From contig CAYYJF010000006.1 in assembly GCA_964472175.1 (NCBI GenBank), positions 1 to 58,121 of the forward strand: a DNA stretch of 58,121 bases. Direction: 5' to 3'. The notes under the pieces were generated by a model that saw only the letters and a program-made list of their open reading frames with translations, searched no databases and had not been told where the DNA came from. This stretch comes from UBA8389 sp964472175. Its GTDB lineage: Bacteria; Bacteroidota; Bacteroidia; Bacteroidales; UBA1402. The first letter of the stretch is position 1. Each line of letters begins with the position of its first letter. Shown here piece by piece: positions 1-6,877 of the stretch. The position numbers were made by a program, and so were the translations under genes.

Positions 1-1237
1 TGAATTCTGACAAAAATGCGGCTGCTTTTTTTCTGAATTCTGATGGGTTGAGGCCCTTTTGTTCAATTTTTTGACGGTTTAGATAGACCTGCTGATGGTC
101 CCAGTTGGTGACCCATTGTTCGTTTCCGTAGAGGGCCATCAGGTACAGGTTCAGCAAGGAGGTGCATCTTTGCGGATAAAAATCGCCAAAATTGGTTTTG
201 GTTTTTGCTTCGTTGGAAATGGGGTCGTTCGTTGCGCCGCTTCCTGTCAGATAAATGCAGTATTGACCACCTGAAGCCTGTGAAATGGCCTGAAGCAAAT
301 TTGACAAGGCGTCGTCCAATCTGTAATATAGATCCTGAATCTCCATGCCAGACTTGGTTTCACCCAATTTGGGTGCAGCTGAAAGTTGGAGTACGAGGTA
401 ATCGGTGATGTTGTCTTTTCCTAGATTCTCTCTCAATATCAATTCGTTGGCCATTTTTAGAATGGCTGCGTTCATCAGGGGAGATTTTTTGAACGCTTTG
501 AATTTGGAGGTTTCAACCTGGTTGAATTGGTATTCGAAAAATGTCGGATTGGGTTTATGCGGCATGTTTTCGTAATACGACAAAGCCTTGAGCGGGGTCC
601 AGCTTCGCTCGCCAAGTTGGTTTTGAATGGTCGATTGGTCATTCAGGTTTTCCAACCATTTTGGCATGGGGGTATAATAGGTGGAAGTGCACCACTTTTC
701 GGTTTCATCATCGCCCCAAAATACGCCGTCGGCCTGATGTCCGGCCAAAAGCATGGTTTGGGCAGGATCAATGCCAATGGCATAGACTTTGGCTTCGCTG
801 TTCGAGGCTTCTTTGAGCTCGTCGGCTAGGGTCGATCCCTGCAATTTTGCCGGGGAATAGGTGGATGCCGTATAGTTTCCCAAAAAGGAGGGATCTAAAA
901 TGCACGAAATTTGTTTGCTGGTCAAAGGGTCATACCAGCTTGTGCCCGTGATGCCGTGGGCCCGAGGAATGCTTCCGGTTGCAAAATTGGCGGATGCGGT
1001 TGCCCCATCCGGTTTTTCGGTTGCATGGACCACATGATTGATCTGGATGCCATGCTTGATGAGCTCCTGAAATCCATTGTCGCCATACCCATTTTTGAAC
1101 CATTCCAGGTAATTGGCATTCAATTGGTCAATGTGTAAACCCACCACCAGTCTGGGTGCCTGATCCTGCGCTGACATAGTCAAGCCGGAAGCCGTTGCAG
1201 TGAGCAATCCTAGAAAGGATTTGAAGAATTTATTCAT
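1..1237 (-). CDS. PafA-like alkaline phosphatase-family protein, probably catalytically dead; 3' end outside window
   Basis: About 412 codons are visible; the C-terminus lies beyond base 1. A signal peptide (MNKFFKSFLGLLTATASG) precedes a type I phosphodiesterase/alkaline phosphatase fold. The stretch RLVVGLHIDQL matches the first metal-ligand strand of PafA, and TGSIPRAHGITGTSWYD matches the segment after its nucleophile. Against PafA as I remember it, the other active-site positions are changed: the Asp and His of the STDYVGH motif read SAAPKLGE, the Asp-His of SADHG reads TGSGA, the Lys and Arg after the nucleophile are Asp and Ala, and the nucleophile Thr aligns with Gly. Only the first Asp remains. 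I infer an exported pseudoenzyme. ATG at 1237 overlaps the end of lnb by 8 bp, so the two are probably cotranscribed. The family is clear; loss of activity is inference. Confidence 0.8.
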   Translation of the reverse strand, partial: MNKFFKSFLGLLTATASGLTMSAQDQAPRLVVGLHIDQLNANYLEWFKNGYGDNGFQELIKHGIQINHVVHATEKPDGATASANFATGSIPRAHGITGTSWYDPLTSKQISCILDPSFLGNYTASTYSPAKLQGSTLADELKEASNSEAKVYAIGIDPAQTMLLAGHQADGVFWGDDETEKWCTSTYYTPMPKWLENLNDQSTIQNQLGERSWTPLKALSYYENMPHKPNPTFFEYQFNQVETSKFKAFKKSPLMNAAILKMANELILRENLGKDNITDYLVLQLSAAPKLGETKSGMEIQDLYYRLDDALSNLLQAISQASGGQYCIYLTGSGATNDPISNEAKTKTNFGDFYPQRCTSLLNLYLMALYGNEQWVTNWDHQQVYLNRQKIEQKGLNPSEFRKKAAAFLSEF

Positions 1238-2438
1238 GGCTGGCTTTGGATTGGGGCTGAAGCATGCTGACAATGGATCTGAAAGCGATGATCAACAGCA
1301 TGGGCACGGTCGCAGGGTTCAATTGTTGGGGTATGAAAAATATACCAAAAAGTGCGATGACTTGTAGTGTGAGGCTGAATATCAGATATTTGGTTGCAAT
1401 ATATTTTCTGAACTTCTGAAAGAAGATGCCGATGGCAAAAACCAAATGCAGCGGGTTCAACCACAGGAGTAAAAAGTTGACTTCGGTGCCCGGATGTTCA
1501 GAAAAAAGCCATAAAAAGGCAATGAGGCTTCCGATAAGGCCATAGATGCCAAAGATGATGGCGGTCAGGGTCATCCCTCTTTTTTCTTTTCTCGATTCAT
1601 ACACCGAAATAAAGGCGATGATGAAAAACAGGATCCATATCACCAGATTGGGACCAAAAACAGAGGGCTTTTTTTCTGCTTCGTCGTATTCAAGAGCAAT
1701 CAGCACATTGGTTTTGGTGACCAAAGGTTTGATGTTTTTGTTGGAATCAACAATATTAGCTTTATCGAACGATTGTTTCAGAATTTCTGGCGCAAACTGT
1801 TGATCGCTCAAGGATGCAGCATTGTCTATGGGTGCACCCAAAAGCAAGTCAATGCCAAATTGTGTCCAGGGATATTTTTTTGTGAAATAATGAATTTCAT
1901 CCCGAAGCGATTTAAAGGGCTCTTTGTAAGCATATTCCGTTTTACCGTCGAGGTTGGAAAGAATCAAATCTCTGGGTTTGGTGGCGCAATTGTTATAAAG
2001 GTAGTTGTATCGGTAGGTTCTGTTTTCAATTTGAATGTTTTGAACAAGGGCTTGCCAGATGCGTTCTTTCTCAGTAGCCGAAAGGTTGAGAATTTGTTCT
2101 ACAACGCCTCTTTCGGAGAGCTGATATTCAATGATGAAATCGGAAAAACCACCGACTCCGCAAATATAATCGGTTTCACCTTTGATGAATTTGTAGAGAA
2201 AATTGGGTGTGTTGAAATCGAACAAGCCATAATTGAAGACCAAATCAAATTCACGTCTGAAGTCAACAATCCGAATGGCTGTATGGCCATACTGCGCATA
2301 GACTTCATCGCCGGGAGTTACTGTCAGAAGGGATATTTGTGATGAATCAGACAGCGGAAGTTCCTGTGACTTGAGTGGCAGCGCACGTAAGAAAACAAAC
2401 AGCAGTAATAAGAAGTATGTGAATCGAAAAATTTTCAT
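1230..2438 (-). CDS. lnb: Lnb-type lipoprotein N-acyltransferase candidate (DUF4105 family)
   Basis: 402 residues. An N-terminal signal or anchor helix (residues 1-25) is followed by a periplasmic DUF4105/Lnb_N domain (about 35-190). It holds the family's conserved His in YAQYGHTAIRI (H52) and Cys in NNCATKPRD (C151), which resemble the His/Cys pair of NlpC/P60-like folds. About five membrane helices follow (about 265-395). Proteins of this family were shown in Bacteroides to attach the N-terminal acyl chain to mature lipoproteins, replacing Lnt. The window also encodes several lipoproteins that would be substrates. A TATTTTTG -7 element lies 18 bp upstream of ATG 2438. The next gene overlaps its end by 8 bp. 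The domain assignment is firm; the acyltransferase role is by family. Confidence 0.8.
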   Translation of the reverse strand: MKIFRFTYFLLLLFVFLRALPLKSQELPLSDSSQISLLTVTPGDEVYAQYGHTAIRIVDFRREFDLVFNYGLFDFNTPNFLYKFIKGETDYICGVGGFSDFIIEYQLSERGVVEQILNLSATEKERIWQALVQNIQIENRTYRYNYLYNNCATKPRDLILSNLDGKTEYAYKEPFKSLRDEIHYFTKKYPWTQFGIDLLLGAPIDNAASLSDQQFAPEILKQSFDKANIVDSNKNIKPLVTKTNVLIALEYDEAEKKPSVFGPNLVIWILFFIIAFISVYESRKEKRGMTLTAIIFGIYGLIGSLIAFLWLFSEHPGTEVNFLLLWLNPLHLVFAIGIFFQKFRKYIATKYLIFSLTLQVIALFGIFFIPQQLNPATVPMLLIIAFRSIVSMLQPQSKASHE

Positions 2439-2456
2439 AACCAGATTTTATCCCTA

Positions 2457-2464
2457 CAAAAATA
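2457..2464 (-). promoter_or_regulatory. Bacteroidota -7 promoter element for lnb
   Basis: Minus-strand TATTTTTG fits TAnnTTTG and lies 18 bp before the ATG at 2438. No clear TTG -33 element is visible at the usual spacing. Confidence 0.45.
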
Positions 2465-2490
2465 CGTTTTTTTGTGCGATTTTTTTTAGT

Positions 2491-2498
2491 TATGTTTG
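2491..2498 (+). promoter_or_regulatory. Candidate -7 promoter element for the PspC gene
   Basis: TATGTTTG fits TAnnTTTG and a TTTG lies at 2471-2474, though the 16 bp spacing is a little short. An ATG at 2492 sits inside this element, which argues against starting the PspC gene there and favours ATG 2516. Confidence 0.4.
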
Positions 2499-2515
2499 CT
2501 GGAAATATCACGATG

Positions 2516-2716
2516 ATGAATACAAACAAACTATATCGGAGCAAATCCAAAAAAATAGCTGGTGTCTGTGCTGGATTGGCCGATTATTTTAAGGTGAATC
2601 CAACACTTGTACGCATTTTGTTTGTGATTTTCACATGGACGTATCTTGTCGGATTGTTCCTGTATCTGCTCATGTGGATGGTGGTCCCTGTCAACACAGA
2701 AACCACCCCCGATTGA
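2516..2716 (+). CDS. PspC domain protein
   Basis: 66 residues forming a single PspC domain. The start NKLYRSKSKKIAGVCAGLADYF is the family signature, and one hydrophobic helix (about 30-56) ends in MWMVVPV. PspC-domain proteins are small inner-membrane proteins tied to envelope stress in other bacteria; the role of stand-alone copies in Bacteroidota is not established. In-frame starts further upstream exist (2474, 2492, 2513), but the first two fall in or before the likely promoter. The gene converges on tyrA with only 9 bp between the stops, and there is no room for a separate terminator. Confidence 0.8.
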   Translation: MNTNKLYRSKSKKIAGVCAGLADYFKVNPTLVRILFVIFTWTYLVGLFLYLLMWMVVPVNTETTPD

Positions 2717-2725
2717 TTCCCTTTT

Positions 2726-3499
2726 TCAAGAAATATTTTTTCGTACCGATTTCAGAAATTCCTGCATCTGATCGGCATCTTTTTCTTTGATAATTTCCTG
2801 CAATGCACGAAGTTTGTTCGTGATTTTTTCAATTTGTTCAGGCGCATAGGGGTTGAACAAAATTTCTTGCAACAAATAATCGTCCTCAGACATCAAACCC
2901 TGGGCGATGGCCATGTGTTTTTTGAAGGTCGTTCCGGGTGCTTCCTGATGACGCATCACCGACCCAAAAACCAGGGTAGAGGCAAAGGGAATGGACAAAG
3001 AATATGCCGTCGTTTGGTCGTGCTTCTCAAAACTATACTCAAAGATTCTCAAATGCAGGGAACTGTACAGGTCTTTGAAAAAGGCCTTGCCCAAAAAATC
3101 GGATTCCTTGATGATGATGGCACTTTGGGTGCTTAAATCGCTCAAACTTGCAAAGGTTGGTCCAAACATGGGGTGGGTTGAAACAAACCTGAAGCCGCAG
3201 TTGGCGTAAAATGCTTTTAATCCGGTTTTTACAGAGGCGATGTCCGACAAAATGCACGATTTTGGCAGGTATGGAATGACCATTTCAAAGGCTTCAATCG
3301 TGTATTTGATGGTGACGGCGTTGATGAGCAATTCAGGCTCAAATGCCCTGACTTCTTCCAGGTCGGTGGTTCGTATGGCGTTGTACACAAACTTGAGTTG
3401 TGTCGGATTCGTGTCAAACAAACACACCTCGTGGTTGAAGCTCAATGAATCTGCAAAAAACCGGCCCATTTTACCGGCGCCGATGATTAGAATTTTCAT
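2726..3499 (-). CDS. tyrA: Prephenate dehydrogenase
   Basis: 257 residues. The N-terminal Rossmann fold has GAGKMG at residues 7-12, followed by a helical prephenate dehydrogenase domain (STHPMFGPTFASL and later helices). It oxidises prephenate to 4-hydroxyphenylpyruvate, the tyrosine branch. There is no fused chorismate mutase or ACT domain; the mutase is fused to the upstream DAHP synthase, whose TGA overlaps this ATG by 4 bp (ATGA). This is the last gene of a four-gene aromatic operon controlled by the attenuator at 6637-6775. Confidence is high from both motif and context. Confidence 0.92.
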   Translation of the reverse strand: MKILIIGAGKMGRFFADSLSFNHEVCLFDTNPTQLKFVYNAIRTTDLEEVRAFEPELLINAVTIKYTIEAFEMVIPYLPKSCILSDIASVKTGLKAFYANCGFRFVSTHPMFGPTFASLSDLSTQSAIIIKESDFLGKAFFKDLYSSLHLRIFEYSFEKHDQTTAYSLSIPFASTLVFGSVMRHQEAPGTTFKKHMAIAQGLMSEDDYLLQEILFNPYAPEQIEKITNKLRALQEIIKEKDADQMQEFLKSVRKNIS

Positions 3500-4572
3500 G
3501 CTTTATTGATGATTTCAATTTGTTGACGAACAGATTCTTCGTGGATGGTTTCCAAGATTTTCTGCATGCAAGTGGCATCAATACCAAACGATTCGGCTTG
3601 TTTGATGCGCCCTTCCAAAATTTCGCTGTAACGGGTTGTTTGCAAAACCTGCATGTTGTGTTCTTTTTTATAGGTTCCGATTTCTCTGGAAACACGCATA
3701 CGTTTGGACAACAACTCAATCAACTGGTTGTCCAGTTCATCGATCTGTTTGCGCAATTCGCTCAGGTTTTCTGTGGTTTGTTGTTCTCCTTCTCTGATGA
3801 CCAGCATGTTGAGGATATAATCCAGGACATCGGGGGTGACTTGTTGGTCTTTGTCACTCCAGGCGCAGTCGGGATCGCAATGGGACTCGATGATGAGGCC
3901 GTCAAAATTCATATCCATGGCTTGCTGGGAGATTGGGGCTACCAATTCGCGTTTGCCGCCAATGTGGCTGGGGTCGCAAAACATAGGCAAATTGGGAAAT
4001 CTGCGGCGCAATTCAATGGGAATGTGCCATTGTGGTAGGTTGCGGTATATTTTTTTGTCGGCAGAGGAGAATCCACGGTGAATGACCCCCAGTTTTTTAA
4101 CGCCTGCACGGTACAGTCTTTCGATGGCACCAATCCAGAGTTCCAAATCTGGATTGACTGGATTTTTGATCAATACAGGTACATCTGAACCGGCCAATGC
4201 GTCGGCCACTTCCTGTACAGCAAAAGGATTGACCGTTGTTCTTGCGCCAATCCAAATGATGTCGACACCGGCTGCAAGCGCCTCCTGAACATGTTTGGCT
4301 GTGGCTACTTCCGTGGCGGTGTACATGCCGGTTTCTTGTTTGACTTTTTTGAGCCATTCCAAACCTACTGAACCAATGCCTTCGAATGCACCTGGTCTGG
4401 TGCGTGGTTTCCAGATGCCGGCGCGGAATATTTTAACGCCTCTGGATGCCAGCAATTTGGCGGTTTCCATAACTTGTTCTTCCGTTTCTGCGCTGCAGGG
4501 GCCTGCAATGACCAACGGTTTTTTATCGCTTAATCCGGGTAATAAGATGGATTCGAATTCCATTTTGTCCAT
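3496..4572 (-). CDS. Bifunctional DAHP synthase / chorismate mutase (type II)
   Basis: 358 residues. Residues 1-260 are a KDO8P-synthase-like DAHP synthase (AGPCSAE near residue 20, KPRTRPGAFEG, IHRGFSS, CDPSHIGGKR). Residues about 265-350 are an AroQ chorismate mutase helix bundle (LRKQIDELDNQLIELLSKRM). It condenses PEP with erythrose 4-phosphate and also makes prephenate from chorismate. This order, synthase first and mutase last, is typical of Bacteroidota; in Bacillus the mutase comes first. It supplies prephenate to pheA and tyrA in the same operon, neither of which has its own mutase. ATG 4563 is an alternative start. The gap to the aminotransferase is 24 bp. Confidence 0.93.
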   Translation of the reverse strand: MDKMEFESILLPGLSDKKPLVIAGPCSAETEEQVMETAKLLASRGVKIFRAGIWKPRTRPGAFEGIGSVGLEWLKKVKQETGMYTATEVATAKHVQEALAAGVDIIWIGARTTVNPFAVQEVADALAGSDVPVLIKNPVNPDLELWIGAIERLYRAGVKKLGVIHRGFSSADKKIYRNLPQWHIPIELRRRFPNLPMFCDPSHIGGKRELVAPISQQAMDMNFDGLIIESHCDPDCAWSDKDQQVTPDVLDYILNMLVIREGEQQTTENLSELRKQIDELDNQLIELLSKRMRVSREIGTYKKEHNMQVLQTTRYSEILEGRIKQAESFGIDATCMQKILETIHEESVRQQIEIINKA

Positions 4573-4596
4573 ATTGTTTAATTTTTCAATGTTTGA

Positions 4597-5760
4597 TCAA
4601 TATATTTTCTGTATTCTCGTGAGTGCTTTGTTTAGATTTTCTTCGGTGCAGCACAAGGACAAACGAATGTATCTGTCTCCATTGCTTCCAAAGATAAACC
4701 CGGGGGTGATGAAGACGTTGGCTTCATACAATATTTTGTCGGCCACCTCGGCGGCTCCTTTTTGAATGTGTGCAGGTACTTTGCCCCATAAAAACATGCC
4801 AGATTGGTTTGGATCCCAGGTGCATCCGATGGTTTCGAGGATCTTTTCGGCGATGATCCTTCTTTTGGCATAGACTTCATTCATGGCGTCGTGCCAGCTT
4901 TCGTCTGCCTGCAAAGCGATGGAGGCGGCTTTGAGCATCGGGCGAAATTGTCCTGAATCGACGTTGCTTTTGACTTTGACAATCCATTCTTTGAAGGTCT
5001 TATTCGTGGCAACCATGCCGATTCTCCATCCGGGCATGTTGTGCGATTTGCTCATGGAATTCAATTCGATGCAAATGTCCTTTGCTCCGGGTACTTGTAA
5101 GATGCTCAACAGGTTTTTGTTCAGAATAAAGCTGTAGGGATTGTCGTTGCAAATCACAATGTTGTGCTTTTTTCCAAAGGTAACCAGTCTTTCAAACAGG
5201 GCTGTGGTGGCTTTGGCTCCGGTTGGCATGTGTGGATAGTTGACCCACATGAGCCTGATGTTGGATAAATCCATGGCTTCCAGTTTGTCAAAATCGGGAT
5301 GCCAGCCTGTGTCTTCAGTCAAATCGTAGTAGGTGATGTCGGCTTCAACCAGTTTGCTCACAGAGGTATAGGTGGGATATCCTGGATTTGGAATCAAGAC
5401 GCCATCGCCTTTGTTTAAAAATGCCATCGAAATGTACATGATGCCTTCTTTGGAACCAATCAGGGGCAGAATTTCGTTTTTTGGATCCAGCGTGACCCCG
5501 AACCACCGTTGATACCAGGCCGTAAAACCGGAGTAGATTTCCGGAATGCCGTTGGCATAGTAGCCATGGGTATCGGGTCTGGATGCTTCCTGACACAAGG
5601 CTTGAATGGTGGCCCCGGAGGGTGGTAAATCAGGGCTGCCGATGCCCAGACTGATGATGTCCTTGCCGGCTGCATTGAGTTCGGCGACTTCTTTCAGTTT
5701 TTGAGCAAAGTAATATTCTGATACATAGGCCAATCGCTCGGCTGGTTTGATGGTTTTCAT
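4597..5760 (-). CDS. PLP-dependent aminotransferase (probable aromatic aminotransferase)
   Basis: 387 residues from ATG 5760. Fold type I aminotransferase: GSPDLPPS near residue 41, NPGYPTYT near 125, and the PLP lysine in SMSKSHNMPGWR (K238). It resembles the LL-DAP/alanine aminotransferase branch, but its place between pheA and DAHP synthase/chorismate mutase argues that it transaminates phenylpyruvate and 4-hydroxyphenylpyruvate. An in-frame ATG at 5811 would add 17 residues and overlap pheA by 32 bp. I chose 5760 because homologues begin near KTIKPAERL and because it leaves a normal 19 bp spacer. The enzyme class is certain; the substrate is inferred from context. Confidence 0.88.
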   Translation of the reverse strand: MKTIKPAERLAYVSEYYFAQKLKEVAELNAAGKDIISLGIGSPDLPPSGATIQALCQEASRPDTHGYYANGIPEIYSGFTAWYQRWFGVTLDPKNEILPLIGSKEGIMYISMAFLNKGDGVLIPNPGYPTYTSVSKLVEADITYYDLTEDTGWHPDFDKLEAMDLSNIRLMWVNYPHMPTGAKATTALFERLVTFGKKHNIVICNDNPYSFILNKNLLSILQVPGAKDICIELNSMSKSHNMPGWRIGMVATNKTFKEWIVKVKSNVDSGQFRPMLKAASIALQADESWHDAMNEVYAKRRIIAEKILETIGCTWDPNQSGMFLWGKVPAHIQKGAAEVADKILYEANVFITPGFIFGSNGDRYIRLSLCCTEENLNKALTRIQKIY

Positions 5761-5779
5761 TTGTATGCTTTTTTCTATG

Positions 5780-6622
5780 CTACAATTGCTGTTTTCCGCT
5801 TGCATATTCACCTAAAATTTTCAGATTTCTTGTCAGTGGTCTGATGGCATCCAGGCTTTGTTTGAATTTGATGTATTCGTTGAAGGTCAGATCGACGAAA
5901 AACAAGTATTCCCACTCGTGCCCTACAATGGGTAATGACTGAATTTTGGTCAAATTGTTGTGGTAGAATGAAAAGACGGACAAGACCTGAGACAAGGCGC
6001 CTTCTTCGTGATGGGTTGAAAATACGATGGATGCTTTGTTGATGTCTTCTTGTTTGGTGTGGCTTTCTGCCATATATCTGTCTGTGATGATTAAAAAGCG
6101 GGTGAAATTTCTTTTGTTGGTTTCAATGCCTTTTTCCAAAATATTCAATCCATAAATCTTAGCCGCATATTCGCTGCAAATGGCGGCAACTCCCTGCAGT
6201 TTTTTTTGACTGATTTCTTTGGCACATAGTGCTGTATCTTCTTTTTCTACGGCTTTCCAATCCGACCGGGTCGCTAAAAAATCCTGACACTGCATCAAGG
6301 CAATGGGGTGGGAGTTGATTTCTTTGATGTCTTCGAGTTTTTGATCGGGAAGTGCGGCCAAACAGTGGCTGATGCGCAATTTGAATTCTCCAATCACGCT
6401 GGTTTCGCTTTCCCGGAGCAAATTGTGATTTTGCAACAAACTACCGGCTATGGTGTTTTCGATGGCGACAATGCCAAAATTTGCATCACCTTTTCTGATG
6501 GCATCAAACACATCCTTAAAAGTTAAGCAGTCTATGGTTTCAATATTTTCTCCCTCGAAATAGGCCCTGGCTGCGATGTCATGAAAAGCTCCGGATACCC
6601 CCTGAATTGCTACTCGTTTCAT
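5780..6622 (-). CDS. pheA: Prephenate dehydratase
   Basis: 280 residues. The catalytic dehydratase domain is residues 1-180, with GVSGAFHDIAA at the start and the catalytic TRF motif at 174-176. An ACT regulatory domain follows (about 196-272) with EGALSQVL at 207-214. The ACT position usually written ESRP, which contacts phenylalanine, reads QSLP here (228-231). It converts prephenate to phenylpyruvate. First gene of the aromatic operon: its ATG lies 14 bp after the T-run of the attenuator terminator, so its expression should depend on read-through. Confidence in the function is high. Confidence 0.94.
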   Translation of the reverse strand: MKRVAIQGVSGAFHDIAARAYFEGENIETIDCLTFKDVFDAIRKGDANFGIVAIENTIAGSLLQNHNLLRESETSVIGEFKLRISHCLAALPDQKLEDIKEINSHPIALMQCQDFLATRSDWKAVEKEDTALCAKEISQKKLQGVAAICSEYAAKIYGLNILEKGIETNKRNFTRFLIITDRYMAESHTKQEDINKASIVFSTHHEEGALSQVLSVFSFYHNNLTKIQSLPIVGHEWEYLFFVDLTFNEYIKFKQSLDAIRPLTRNLKILGEYASGKQQL

Positions 6623-6636
6623 GTTTGTTTGTTGTT

Positions 6637-6669
6637 AAAAAAAAGGTCCCGCCAAATTTTAGCGGGACC
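6637..6669 (-). terminator. Attenuator terminator before pheA
   Basis: The minus strand reads arm GGTCCCGC (6669-6662), an A/T-rich loop, arm GCGGGACC (6652-6645), then eight T (6644-6637). The loop can pair further (TAAA with TTTG). This is a complete intrinsic terminator 14 bp upstream of the pheA ATG and downstream of a Phe/Tyr-rich leader peptide. It would cut off the operon when charged tRNA is plentiful. Confidence 0.88.
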
Positions 6670-6718
6670 CTTCTGTTTTTCTATTCATATTGTTTGATTA
6701 TGCACACAAAACCCCGCT
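6661..6718 (-). promoter_or_regulatory. Candidate antiterminator pairing in the pheA leader
   Basis: AGCGGGG at 6718-6712, inside the 3' part of the leader peptide gene, is complementary to TCCCGCT at 6667-6661 (six pairs plus one G-U), the 5' arm of the terminator. If the ribosome stalls on the Phe/Tyr codons, this segment is free to pair and the terminator cannot form. If it runs to the stop at 6698, the segment is covered and the terminator forms. Confidence 0.7.
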
Positions 6719-6775
6719 TTTACCTGTTCTAAAGTAAAAGTAAAAATAAAAGTATGCAAAACCTTTCTGATTCAT
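6698..6775 (-). CDS. Phe/Tyr leader peptide of the aromatic operon attenuator
   Basis: A 25-codon reading frame from ATG 6775 to TAA 6698. Codons 6-15 read FAYFYFYFYF: five Phe and four Tyr in ten codons. It starts about 20 bp downstream of a TAnnTTTG promoter and ends 29 bp before an intrinsic terminator that sits directly in front of pheA. This is the arrangement of an enteric pheL leader, but with alternating Phe and Tyr, which suits an operon that makes both amino acids. The peptide itself probably has no function beyond being translated. Its start has only weak ribosome-binding signal, as is usual in this phylum. Confidence 0.85.
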   Translation of the reverse strand: MNQKGFAYFYFYFYFRTGKSGVLCA

Positions 6776-6794
6776 CTAATCGACTAATTTTCGG

Positions 6795-6827
6795 CAAAAG
6801 TACAACATTAATTGAAATCACCATCAA
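6795..6827 (-). promoter_or_regulatory. Promoter of the leader peptide and aromatic operon
   Basis: Minus-strand -7 element TACTTTTG (6802-6795) with TTG at 6827-6825, 22 bp upstream. Transcription would start near 6789, giving a short untranslated stretch before the leader ATG at 6775. Confidence 0.55.
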
Positions 6828-6877
6828 TTTCTGACATTTTTATTTGATTTCAACGAAAAAAAAATCAATTTTTCACC

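Noticed and set aside
1773..2342. 189-codon open frame on the plus strand
   Set aside because: It is antisense to lnb, has no recognisable domain, and lnb is strongly supported.
4597..5811. The longer aminotransferase start at 5811
   Set aside because: It would overlap pheA by 32 bp, and the extra 17 residues do not look like the family; ATG 5760 gives a normal spacer.
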